A stretch of 64,000 bases of DNA from Streptomyces sp. SID8352 (GTDB lineage: Bacteria > Actinomycetota > Actinomycetes > Streptomycetales > Streptomycetaceae), in contig NZ_WWGX01000086.1 in the NCBI RefSeq assembly GCF_009862265.1, positions 1,836-65,835 on the forward strand, written 5' to 3'. Positions 35,675 through 43,180 of this stretch are shown piece by piece (position 1 is the first letter of the stretch; each line of letters opens with the position of its first letter). The notes under the pieces were generated by a model. That model did not search any database, was not told the origin of the DNA, and was given only the letters and a program-made list of their open reading frames with translations. The position numbers were made by a program, and so were the translations under genes.

Positions 35675-36676
35675 GGGCCCCAGCCTAATGGGAACGGCCG
35701 GGCGCCCTTGTGGGGGCCACCGAGGCACGGTGGGCCGGGGGCTCGGCCTTTCCTCCAGGAGGAGGACGGGGCCCGGGGCGGGCGAGCGGTGCGCGGGGCC
35801 TCGGCGGGGCGGCGCCGTGAGCCGTGCGCGGGGGTGGGCCGGGGCGGCCACGGCACGGGCGGGGGTCTCCGGCCGGGGGTACGGGGGTGGGCACGGCACG
35901 GGAGCGGAGTCGGCCGGGGGTGGGCACGGCACGGGAGGGGGCGGCCGGGGTGAGCACGGGAGGGGGGCGGCCGGAAGTGGGCACGGCGCAGGAGGGGCTC
36001 TGGCCGGGCCGCGATCCCCTGACGCGGATCTCGGCTGGAGGCACAAGCCCCTGGCCAAGGCTGCGGACAAGCTTCAGGGGCCGAACCCGGACCGGGGACC
36101 GAGCCCGGACGCCGGGAAACGGCCTGGCGCCCGGCGTGGGTCACGGCGCAGGAGCGTGGGTCTCCGGCCGGGGCCGGACGCCCCTGACACGGATCTCGGC
36201 TGAACCCACAGACTCCTGGCACAGGCTCCTGACCGGTACTCCGGGCAGGATCCGAGGTGTCCGCCCCGACTCCGGGCCGAGCCGACTCCGGACCGAGCCG
36301 ACTCCGGACCGAGCCGACTCCGGACCGAGCCGACTCCGGACCGAGCGGGCTCCGGGGCCGAGACCGGGCACAGCGAGAGCGGACCTGGCGGCCGGGCGTG
36401 GGTGATGGCGCAGGAGCGGGAGCCTACGGTCCGCGAGCGAGCCCCTGGCGGATCTTGGCTGCGGGCCCGGCCCCCCTGACCGAGGGCCTCGCGTCTGGCC
36501 CCGAGGTGCCGGGCCGGGCGCTGGGGCGCCGGGCCGGGCGCTGGGGCGCCGGGGAGCCGAGGGGGTCAGGCCGGGCGCCGGAGGCCAAGGCGGAGCGTCG
36601 GACGCCGGAAGACCGGGGCCTGCACCCCAGGACGGCCGGGCCGTCGGCCTCCTGCGCCCGGCGTCCTCTCCCCCTC
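35675..36676. other. 1-kb gene-free region upstream of purD with decayed duplications
   Basis: Several repeat families: GGGTGGGCACGGCACGGGAG units at about 35887-35990; three related blocks with CCTGACGCGGATCTCGGCTG-like cores near 36017, 36181 and a weaker one at 36445; and two related stretches with GGCGCAGGAGCG near 36142 and 36408. The blocks recur at irregular 160-270 nt spacing and look like old tandem duplications. No frame shows convincing coding bias. Confidence 0.55.
36268..36347. repeat. 16-bp tandem repeat, 5 copies
   Basis: Unit GACTCCGGACCGAGCC; copy 1 has one change (GGGCC) and copy 5 ends GCG. Minisatellite inside the purD-dnaX intergenic region. Confidence 0.95.
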
Positions 36677-38968
36677 CTACTCGTTCGCGATCTCCTCCAC
36701 GACCGTGGCTCCCAGCTCGCGTACGAGGAGGTCCTTGCCGGAGAGGGCGGACTCGTCGAGGTCGGGATCGTCGTCCTCGGGGACGTCGTCCTCGGGGGAG
36801 ACCGGGGGCCGCTCGGGCGCGGGGGGCCGGGCGGCGGGGGCGGGCGCCGGGGACGGGGCGGACGCAGGGGGGGCGGCGGGTCCGGAGGGCGGGGCGACCG
36901 GTGCCGACGGCGGGGCCGGGGGACGCTGCGCGGGCGCACCGTTGAACCCTCCGCCGCCGGGGGCGCCCCCGTAGCCTCCGCCGCCGAAGCCGCCGGGGGC
37001 GGCGGGCGGGGACGCGGAGCCGCCGGAGGGGTCGACGACCGCCTCGATCTTCCACTGCACGTGGAACTGCTCGGCCAGGGCCTGGCGCAGCACGTCCTCG
37101 CTGCCGCTGCTCAGGAAGTTGTCCCGGGCACCGGCGTTGACGAAACCGATCTGCAGGACGGCCCCGTCGAAGCCGGTCACCTGGGCGTTCTGGCTCAGCA
37201 GGATCCAGGTGAAGCGGCGGCGGTTCTTGACCGCCTCCAGAATGTTGGGCCAGATCGACCGCGGGTCGAGCCCGCCTGCCGCGGGCGGGGCGGCAGACGG
37301 TGCCGGTGCGGCGGGCGCGGCGGGACCCGGCGGGGGCGCCGCCGCCTGGGCAGCGGGCGGGACGGACGGCCCGGCCGGGGCGGACGCCGGGGGCTGCCCG
37401 CCGCCCGCGGGGACCGCGGTGGGCCATCCACCGGGCCGTCGTCCGCCGCCCCCGGCGGGGGCCGCGGTGGGCCAGGCGCCGGGCGCGGACGCCTGGGCGG
37501 GGGGCTGCGCGGGAGGAGGCGGGGCGACGGGAGGGGCAGGGGTCGCGGGAGCGGCCGGGGGCGCCACGGGGGGCGCCGGGGGTGCCTGCTCAGCTGCGGC
37601 GAGGCCGGGCGGCGGCCCGTCGGGAGCGCCCGGACCACCGGGTGTCCCGGGCCCCCGCACGGCGGCCCGCGCGGCGGCGGCCCCGCCACCGGGGGGCACG
37701 GGAGCGGCGCCGGGCGGCACGGGGCCCGCGCCGGGCGCGCCCCCCGCGGGTCCGTCGGGCGCGGGCACATACGCCATGGCAGGCGCCCCGGCCCCCGACG
37801 AGAACTGCGCCGCGCCCCGCTCGATCCGGTCGAGCCGGGCCATCACGGACCGCTCGTCGCCGTACGCGGCGGGCAGCAGGACCCGGGCGCAGATCAGCTC
37901 CAGCTGGAGGCGGGGCGAGGTGGCGCCGCGCATCTCCGTGAGCCCTTCGTTGACGAGGTCGGCGGCGCGGCTCAGCTCGGCGGCGCCGAAGGAGCGCGCC
38001 TGGGCCCGCATCCGTTCGATGACGTCGGCCGGGGCGTCGATCAGCCCCTTCTCCGCCGCGTCGGGCACGGCCACGAGGATCACCAGGTCGCGCAGCCGCT
38101 CCAGCAGGTCCGCGACGAAGCGCCGCGGGTCGTTGCCGCCCTCGATCACCCGGTCCACCACCTCGAAGGCGGCGGAGCCGTCCCCCGAGGCGAAGGACTC
38201 GACCACGGAGTCGAGCAGGGAGCCGTCCGTGTAGCCGAGCAGGGAGGTCGCCATGGCGTACGTCACACCGTCCTCGGCGGCGCCGGCCAGCAGCTGGTCC
38301 ATGACCGACATGGAGTCGCGCACCGAGCCCGCGCCGGCCCGCACCACCAGGGGCAGCACCCCGTCCTCCACGGGGATCTTCTCCTGGCCGCAGACCTCCG
38401 CGAGGTAGTCCCGCAGGGTGCCGGGGGGCACGAGCCGGAAGGGGTAGTGGTGCGTCCGGGACCGGATGGTCCCGATGACCTTCTCGGGCTCGGTGGTGGC
38501 GAAGATGAACTTCAGGTGCTCCGGCGGCTCCTCGACCACCTTGAGCAGCGCGTTGAAACCGGCCGACGTGACCATGTGGGCCTCGTCGATGATGTAGATC
38601 TTGTACCGGCTGTGCGCCGGCCCGAAGAACGCCTTCTCGCGCAGGTCACGGGCGTCGTCCACACCACCGTGCGACGCGGCGTCGATCTCGATGACGTCGA
38701 TCGAGCCCGGCCCGTTCCTGGCCAGGTCGCGGCAGGACTGGCAGGTGCCGCACGGAGTCGGTGTGGGGCCCTGCTCGCAGTTCAGGCAGCGCGCCAGGAT
38801 GCGCGCGCTGGTCGTCTTGCCGCAGCCCCGCGGACCGCTGAACAGGTACGCGTGATTGACCCGGTTGTTCCGCAGCGCCTGCTGCAGCGGGTCGGTGACA
38901 TGCCCCTGCCCGATGACCTCGGCGAAGGACTCGGGGCGGTAGCGGCGGTACAGCGCGAGAGACGACAC
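36677..38968 (-). CDS. dnaX: DNA polymerase III subunit gamma/tau
   Basis: Clamp-loader ATPase of 763 residues. The GTG at 38968 gives MSSLALYRRYRPESFAEVIG, the normal family start. Walker A GPRGCGKTT (45-53), zinc cysteines in CLNCEQG and CGTCQSC, Walker B IYIIDEAHM, sensor 1 IFATTEPEKV and arginine-finger region GSVRDSMSVMDQL. The C-terminal half contains a long Pro/Ala/Gly linker (about 390-590), a conserved IWPNILEAVKNRRRFTWILL block typical of tau, and an acidic tail EDDVPEDDDPDLDES. I saw no A-AAA-AAG slippery site, so a separate gamma form by frameshift is not indicated. TATAAC lies 9 nt before the start, implying a very short leader. Confidence 0.95.
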   Translation of the reverse strand: MSSLALYRRYRPESFAEVIGQGHVTDPLQQALRNNRVNHAYLFSGPRGCGKTTSARILARCLNCEQGPTPTPCGTCQSCRDLARNGPGSIDVIEIDAASHGGVDDARDLREKAFFGPAHSRYKIYIIDEAHMVTSAGFNALLKVVEEPPEHLKFIFATTEPEKVIGTIRSRTHHYPFRLVPPGTLRDYLAEVCGQEKIPVEDGVLPLVVRAGAGSVRDSMSVMDQLLAGAAEDGVTYAMATSLLGYTDGSLLDSVVESFASGDGSAAFEVVDRVIEGGNDPRRFVADLLERLRDLVILVAVPDAAEKGLIDAPADVIERMRAQARSFGAAELSRAADLVNEGLTEMRGATSPRLQLELICARVLLPAAYGDERSVMARLDRIERGAAQFSSGAGAPAMAYVPAPDGPAGGAPGAGPVPPGAAPVPPGGGAAAARAAVRGPGTPGGPGAPDGPPPGLAAAEQAPPAPPVAPPAAPATPAPPVAPPPPAQPPAQASAPGAWPTAAPAGGGGRRPGGWPTAVPAGGGQPPASAPAGPSVPPAAQAAAPPPGPAAPAAPAPSAAPPAAGGLDPRSIWPNILEAVKNRRRFTWILLSQNAQVTGFDGAVLQIGFVNAGARDNFLSSGSEDVLRQALAEQFHVQWKIEAVVDPSGGSASPPAAPGGFGGGGYGGAPGGGGFNGAPAQRPPAPPSAPVAPPSGPAAPPASAPSPAPAPAARPPAPERPPVSPEDDVPEDDDPDLDESALSGKDLLVRELGATVVEEIANE

Positions 38969-39021
38969 GTCTACGAGGTTATAGGCGCCCACTGACAACC
39001 CGCCCGCCCCACGGAACGCAG

Positions 39022-39115
39022 ACGCCCCCCACGCACCCGCCAGAGCCGACCTACCCTTGCTGCCTTCCGGCCCTGGGGGAGTTCAGTCAGATAGCGCCGC
39101 GTGAGGGGCTGCGCA
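39022..39115 (-). ncRNA. ffs: Signal recognition particle RNA (small bacterial 4.5S type)
   Basis: On the minus strand the universal SRP RNA apex is present: GGGCCGGAAGGCAGCAAGGG, the GGAA tetraloop and asymmetric loop that bind Ffh. The ends pair (GCCCCTCACGC with GCGTGGGGGGC). It lies just upstream of dnaX on the same strand, the usual actinobacterial position. Ends are estimated from the pairing. Confidence 0.88.
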
Positions 39116-39185
39116 CAGGCTACCCGATCCGGGGCCCGAACAACGAGTTCGCGAGCACCGCCCAACGTCATGTAATGTTCCCGGC

Positions 39186-39270
39186 GGAGGATTCGCCTAG
39201 AGGCCTAGGGCGCACGCTTGGAAAGCGTGTTGGGGGCAACCCCTCACGAGTTCGAATCTCGTATCCTCCG
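39186..39270 (+). tRNA. tRNA-Ser (anticodon GGA)
   Basis: Acceptor GGAGGAT/ATCCTCC, anticodon loop TTGGAAA on CACGC/GCGTG, anticodon GGA, long class II variable arm (TTGGGGGCAACCCCT). CCA directly follows at 39271-39273. Borders the variable region to its right. Confidence 0.95.
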
Positions 39271-39292
39271 CCAGTGCCTCACCGGGCACGAT

Positions 39293-39330
39293 GTCGAAGG
39301 GCCCCACCGTTCTCGGTGGGGCCCTTCGAC
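39293..39330. terminator. Strong hairpin after tRNA-Ser(GGA)
   Basis: Perfect 17-bp stem GTCGAAGGGCCCCACCG/CGGTGGGGCCCTTCGAC with a TTCT loop, followed by ATTCTT. Confidence 0.88.
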
Positions 39331-39500
39331 ATTCTTCGGCCCCCTGTTGTCCTGTCCTTCGTCCACGCCGCTCGCTTCCGACGCCCCAGATCGCGGTGCC
39401 GCTCTTCCGGGCCGTTTCATCAGAAGGTGGACCGAGGCCCGGAGGTACCGCGCGCGCATCCTCGCGGCACCCCCGGGCTCCCGTCCCGTGATTCGGACCT

Positions 39501-40724
39501 CTACGCCCTGACCTGGATCAGGGCATGGGTGCCGCTCGTACGCCAGGCACCCCCAGACTGCTCCAGAGCGTCGAGCACCTTCCGCTCCAGTCCCACTACG
39601 ACATCGGACTTGAGCGTGCGGAATGCCGCCACGGCCCCGGGAAAGTACGCCGTGCGGCCGGCGAACGACTCCGTCGCGTCCAGCATCCGGTCCCCCACCA
39701 GACGCCGGTAGTTGAGGTCGCCCTTCAGGATGGTCAGCGTGACGTCCGCGAACTCGCCCCGCAGGTCCTCCGGCATGTCCTCGTAGGGCAGCGGCGCGCA
39801 GAAGAACGGGTGCACCCGGATCTCCAGGCACCCGGTCGCCACGGCCTCCCAGAGGCGCCTGCCGATCCCGCCCGCTTCGCCGGGCGCCTGGTTGAGGCGG
39901 CCCAGGCAGTCGACGACGTCGGCCGTCATCGCGTCGGAGACGTAGTACGGGTGGGGCTTGACGTAGAGCACGATCCGCTCGGCATGCCGTTCCACCAGGA
40001 GGTGATCGATGAGGATCAGGTCCGGGATCAGCTCCCTCCCGGCGTTGTCCGCCACCACGGCGACCGTGGAGCCGCCTCCGGCCGGGAGAAGCCTCCAGAG
40101 CAGCGCACTGTCGTCGGCGACCACGGCACCGGCCGTGTCACCGGGCGCGGTCTCGCCCTCCGTGACACGGAAGCCGAGGTCCGCCCGGTTGCCCCACAGC
40201 GAGGCCTGGAGCAGGGCGGCTGCCCGCTCGTCGGCCGGTGCGCCGGCGAGCGTGTCCAAGGCCCCGAGTTCCTCGTCCACCGCCGGGCCGCGCAACTCGG
40301 CCCTCTTGAAGGGGGCGAAGGGATCGACGCCCCGCCACGGCCCGGTGCCGAAGTACCCCACGGCACCGAGGAGTCTGCGGTAGAAGTAGCTCTCCGACCA
40401 GAGGAACGGGGCGTCGAACCACGATCGTCCGAAGTGCGGACGCCCCCAGACCGCCCACTGTTCGTGGTCGGGTTCCGAGGGACCGAGCGGTTCGATCACA
40501 CCGGTGGTGATCTCGTCCAGCAGGATGTCAAGAGCCTCGTGCCGAGCCGGACCGTACGGGAAGGCGTCCCGCACCTGCCGGATCAGTGCCGGATGGCGCT
40601 CCGCCAGAACACTCCGGGCGAACGAACCGGGCTTGTTGCCCAGGATGACCGGTGCGTGCCGTGCGGTGGGGCGGCCGGCGCCGTCGGCACCGTCGTCCGG
40701 GCGAGGGGAGGTCTTCGCTGTCAT
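39501..40724 (-). CDS. ARMT1-like damage-control phosphatase (DUF89)
   Basis: 407 residues from ATG 40724. The DUF89/ARMT1 signature is visible: VVADNAGRELIPDLILIDHL (Asn227 and Asp226 of the metal/phosphate site, residues 223-242) and LKGDLNYRRLVGD (333-345), plus the fold-typical KPHPYYVSDA. Such enzymes hydrolyse phosphorylated sugars or damaged metabolites with a divalent metal; substrate unknown here. N-terminal PRDAFPYGP-like helix region (VRDAFPYGPARHEAL) is also typical. Third-position GC is lower than in neighbours and it sits between a tRNA-Ser and a CRISPR remnant, so it may have been acquired. Confidence 0.82.
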   Translation of the reverse strand: MTAKTSPRPDDGADGAGRPTARHAPVILGNKPGSFARSVLAERHPALIRQVRDAFPYGPARHEALDILLDEITTGVIEPLGPSEPDHEQWAVWGRPHFGRSWFDAPFLWSESYFYRRLLGAVGYFGTGPWRGVDPFAPFKRAELRGPAVDEELGALDTLAGAPADERAAALLQASLWGNRADLGFRVTEGETAPGDTAGAVVADDSALLWRLLPAGGGSTVAVVADNAGRELIPDLILIDHLLVERHAERIVLYVKPHPYYVSDAMTADVVDCLGRLNQAPGEAGGIGRRLWEAVATGCLEIRVHPFFCAPLPYEDMPEDLRGEFADVTLTILKGDLNYRRLVGDRMLDATESFAGRTAYFPGAVAAFRTLKSDVVVGLERKVLDALEQSGGAWRTSGTHALIQVRA

Positions 40725-41337
40725 GCCCCTAGCCTCGCGTACGCCGCGCCCGAGTTCTGATTCTTGGGTGCGCCGAGCCGGACTGGGGCGAACGGGCTGG
40801 ACGTACCGCGCGGGCGCCCTGGCACGGCGGCATCGCCCTGGGCTCCTGAAGGAACAGATTCCCTCCAGTGCGGCGGATCACCGGCCCTCACTGAGGAAGG
40901 AGACCGAGTACGAGGACGCGCCGAGCACTGTGCCCCGCGCTGGAGGTGTCGATCAGACAGAACACGCCACTCTGCGGCGGCGGCTCAGGGTGCATCCACC
41001 GGAGTACGGCACCGCTCACCGCCCTACGGTTGGGAGCTTCAGCCAAATCACCCGCCACCGCGATGAATCCGCAGTTCGGAACCAGTGCTCCCCGCACATG
41101 CGGGGGTGGTCCCCGCGTATGCGAGGGTGGTCCCGTACCTCGCCGGTACAACCATCTTGAGACCGAGCGGTCCCCGCACACGCGGGGCTGCCGCCGCCGG
41201 AGTGGCCTGACCCGGGCGCCGGTCAGCGGGCCGGCGCCCGGGGAAACGTCGGCCCCGTAACCCCGTAACCCCGGTGCCCCGGGCGTCACGCGCCGGTGTC
41301 GGGAAGCGGCGCCCGCCCCGGGCGTATCCCCGTCGCG
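40725..41337. other. Variable-looking intergenic region with CRISPR remnant
   Basis: 613 nt of lower GC than the flanks. From 40860 to 41080 the sequence has no repeat and no convincing gene. The repeats lie at 41085-41195. A 133-residue minus-strand frame (40888-41289) translates the CRISPR repeats and is not called. Confidence 0.5.
41085..41195. CRISPR. Decayed type I-E CRISPR array, three repeats, one intact spacer slot
   Basis: Three 29-nt repeats of the actinobacterial I-E type with the CCCCGC...GCGGGG palindrome: 41085-41113, 41106-41134 and 41167-41195. Repeats 2 and 3 are exactly 61 nt apart, giving a 32-nt spacer at 41135-41166, the standard I-E spacing. Repeats 1 and 2 overlap by the shared 8 nt GTGGTCCC, as expected if a spacer was lost. 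Repeats differ at several positions (terminal repeat ends CTGCCGCC). No cas gene in the window. Confidence 0.75.
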
Positions 41338-41961
41338 TCAGGCGTCCAGGCCGTGGGACGCCACGAGGTTCACCGTGCCCTCGGCCAGGCGGTAGGAGAG
41401 GCCGACCACCGCGCAGCGGCCCTCGGCGACCTCGTTGGCGAGGAGGACGGAGCGGCCGACCAGGCCGTCGACCGTGCGGTGGATGTGCTCGTCGACGAAC
41501 TCGCCGATCCCCGTGTGGCCCTTGGCGCGGGCCGCCAGGACGCTCGGGACCACGCGCTCCACCACGTCACCGAGGTACCCGGGCGGTGCCGTGCCGCCAT
41601 GGGCCGCCTCGGACGCCGCCGTCACCGCGCCGCAGGAGTCGTGGCCCAGCACCACCACCAGCGGCGCGCTCAGCACCTCGATGCCGTACTCGATGCTGCC
41701 GACCACCTCCGCGCCCGCCACGTGGCCGGCCGTGCGGACCACGAACAGGTCGCCCAGCCCCCGGTCGAAGATGATCTCCGCCGCGAGCCGTGAGTCCGAG
41801 CACCCGAAGAGCACGGCGAACGGCTTCTGCCGCGGTGCCAGTTCCGAGCGCCGGTCGGCGTCCTGGTTGGGGTGGAGGCGGCCGCCGCTGACGAAGCGGG
41901 CGTTGCCCTGCAGCAGCGCGGCGTAGGCGTCGGCGGGTGAGGAAGGGGCGACATCAGGCAT
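41338..41961 (-). CDS. Beta-class carbonic anhydrase
   Basis: Zinc enzyme interconverting CO2 and bicarbonate; 207 residues. Zinc ligands Cys54 (GCSDSR), His107 and Cys110 (GHDSCGA) and the catalytic Asp56/Arg58 dyad are all present, followed by the beta-CA helix and LSYRLAEGTVNLVASHG terminus. Cytoplasmic. It is divergent from an ArsR regulator gene across 138 nt that contain a palindrome, so control by that regulator is likely. Confidence 0.94.
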   Translation of the reverse strand: MPDVAPSSPADAYAALLQGNARFVSGGRLHPNQDADRRSELAPRQKPFAVLFGCSDSRLAAEIIFDRGLGDLFVVRTAGHVAGAEVVGSIEYGIEVLSAPLVVVLGHDSCGAVTAASEAAHGGTAPPGYLGDVVERVVPSVLAARAKGHTGIGEFVDEHIHRTVDGLVGRSVLLANEVAEGRCAVVGLSYRLAEGTVNLVASHGLDA

Positions 41962-42035
41962 ACCGGAAACCTAGCGGACGGGGGCGTCCCCCCGGTGCTC
42001 TCCCCGGCGGATGACGCCCCGCACGAGGGTAGACT

Positions 42036-42049
42036 TGAAGAGTTCTTCA
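42036..42049. promoter_or_regulatory. Palindrome TGAAGA-GT-TCTTCA between carbonic anhydrase and arsR-type gene
   Basis: In an AT-richer patch 50 nt before the ArsR start and 75 nt from the carbonic anhydrase start. Candidate operator of the ArsR protein. Confidence 0.5.
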
Positions 42050-42099
42050 TTTTGTCAGTTGCTGTGCTTCACAGATGCCCTGGTGCGGAGGTGGGCGGA

Positions 42100-42474
42100 A
42101 TGCCGGTTCCGCTGTACGAGGCCAAAGCCGAGTTCTTCCGGATGCTGGGCCACCCCGTGCGCATCCGGGTGCTGGAGCTGTTGCAGGACGGACCGCGGCC
42201 CGTCCGCGAACTGCTCGCCGCGATCGAGGTCGAGCCGTCCAACCTGTCCCAGCAGCTCGCGGTCCTGCGCCGGTCCGGCATCGTCACCGCGACCCGCACC
42301 GGCTCGACCGTGGTCTACGAGATGGCCTGCGGCGACGTGGCCGATCTGCTGGCCGCCGCCCGGAGCATCCTTTCCGGTCTGATCTCGGGGCAGCAGCGGC
42401 TGCTGGAGGAACTGCGGACCGCGGAGGCGCCCCGCCCGGCGGGGACGGCCGGCCCGGCGGGTTCCACGGGGTAG
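42100..42474 (+). CDS. ArsR/SmtB-family transcriptional regulator (1)
   Basis: 124-residue winged-helix dimer. MLGHPVRIRVLELLQDGPRP, then recognition helix region VEPSNLSQQLAVLRRSGIV and wing TATRTGSTVVYEM. No cysteine metal-binding motif in the recognition helix, so it may sense something other than arsenite-type metals. ATG 42100 has GGAGG 8 nt upstream. Divergent from carbonic anhydrase and convergent with the second ArsR gene, 49 nt apart. Confidence 0.9.
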   Translation: MPVPLYEAKAEFFRMLGHPVRIRVLELLQDGPRPVRELLAAIEVEPSNLSQQLAVLRRSGIVTATRTGSTVVYEMACGDVADLLAAARSILSGLISGQQRLLEELRTAEAPRPAGTAGPAGSTG

Positions 42475-42523
42475 CCCTCGTCTCCCGCGTCGCCCGCCAC
42501 CCGTCCGGCCCCCGCCCCACCCC

Positions 42524-42874
42524 CTACTCCGGCGGTCGGGTCCGGGCGGGTCCGGCCTGGAGGTCCGCCAGGAGTTCCGCCTGCCCGGCGAGCACGCCGG
42601 AGAGGATGCCGCGCGCGACCCTGAGCAGTTCGGCGATCTGCGGGCTGGTCAGCGAGTAGTACACGGACGAGCCCTCCTTGCGGGAGACCACCAGGTTGGC
42701 CCGGCGCAGCACCGCGAGCTGCTGGGACAGGTGGGCCGGTTCGATGGCCACCTCGGGCAGCAACTCCGCCACCGCGTGCTCCCGTTGGCTCAGCAGCTCC
42801 AGCACGCGGATGCGCGCGGGGTGGCCGAGCGTCTTGAAGAACTCGGCCTTCAGCTGGTACAGGGGCGTGCTCAT
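42524..42874 (-). CDS. ArsR/SmtB-family transcriptional regulator (2)
   Basis: 116 residues from ATG 42874 (MSTPLYQLKAEFFKTLGHPA). Paralogue of the adjacent regulator: LxQLKAEFFKTLGHPARIRVLE, VAIEPAHLSQQLAVLRRANL and wing VSRKEGSSVYYSL. Also lacks a metal-binding CxC. Similar proteins often accompany bicarbonate/sulfate (SulP) transporters or carbonic anhydrases in Streptomyces (recollection). Its promoter lies in the 306 nt before the phosphatase gene. Confidence 0.9.
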   Translation of the reverse strand: MSTPLYQLKAEFFKTLGHPARIRVLELLSQREHAVAELLPEVAIEPAHLSQQLAVLRRANLVVSRKEGSSVYYSLTSPQIAELLRVARGILSGVLAGQAELLADLQAGPARTRPPE

Positions 42875-43180
42875 CGTGCCCTCGTCTCCCCGGCCCCGTG
42901 GCGGCCCGGCCGCTCGGCCGGTACGGGGCGCGTCGCGGCCGCCCCGCGTCGTCGCCGTACGTCCGTCCCGGCGCCGCCCGCCGGGCCGTTTCCGCCCGGG
43001 ACGCACACCGCGGCGGTGAGGCGTTACGCCGACCGGCTGCGGGCGGGCGGCACACTGCCGTCCGCCGGGCGATGGTGGGCGGAAGGCAAATCGTACGGCA
43101 GGGCGGCCGGCGGCGGGGGCCGCGCCCGCGGGACGGACGGGCCGCCGCCCGGGGCGCACGGCACGAGTGAGGCGGGATCG
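42875..43180. other. Divergent region, arsR (2) / phosphatase
   Basis: 306 nt of high GC. I see no hairpin with U-tract and no small gene; presumably two promoters. Confidence 0.4.

Noticed and set aside
36677..38968. Programmed frameshift in dnaX
   Set aside because: No A-rich slippery sequence seen; tau appears complete.
40888..41289. 133-residue minus-strand frame
   Set aside because: Translates the CRISPR repeats; no homology-like motif.
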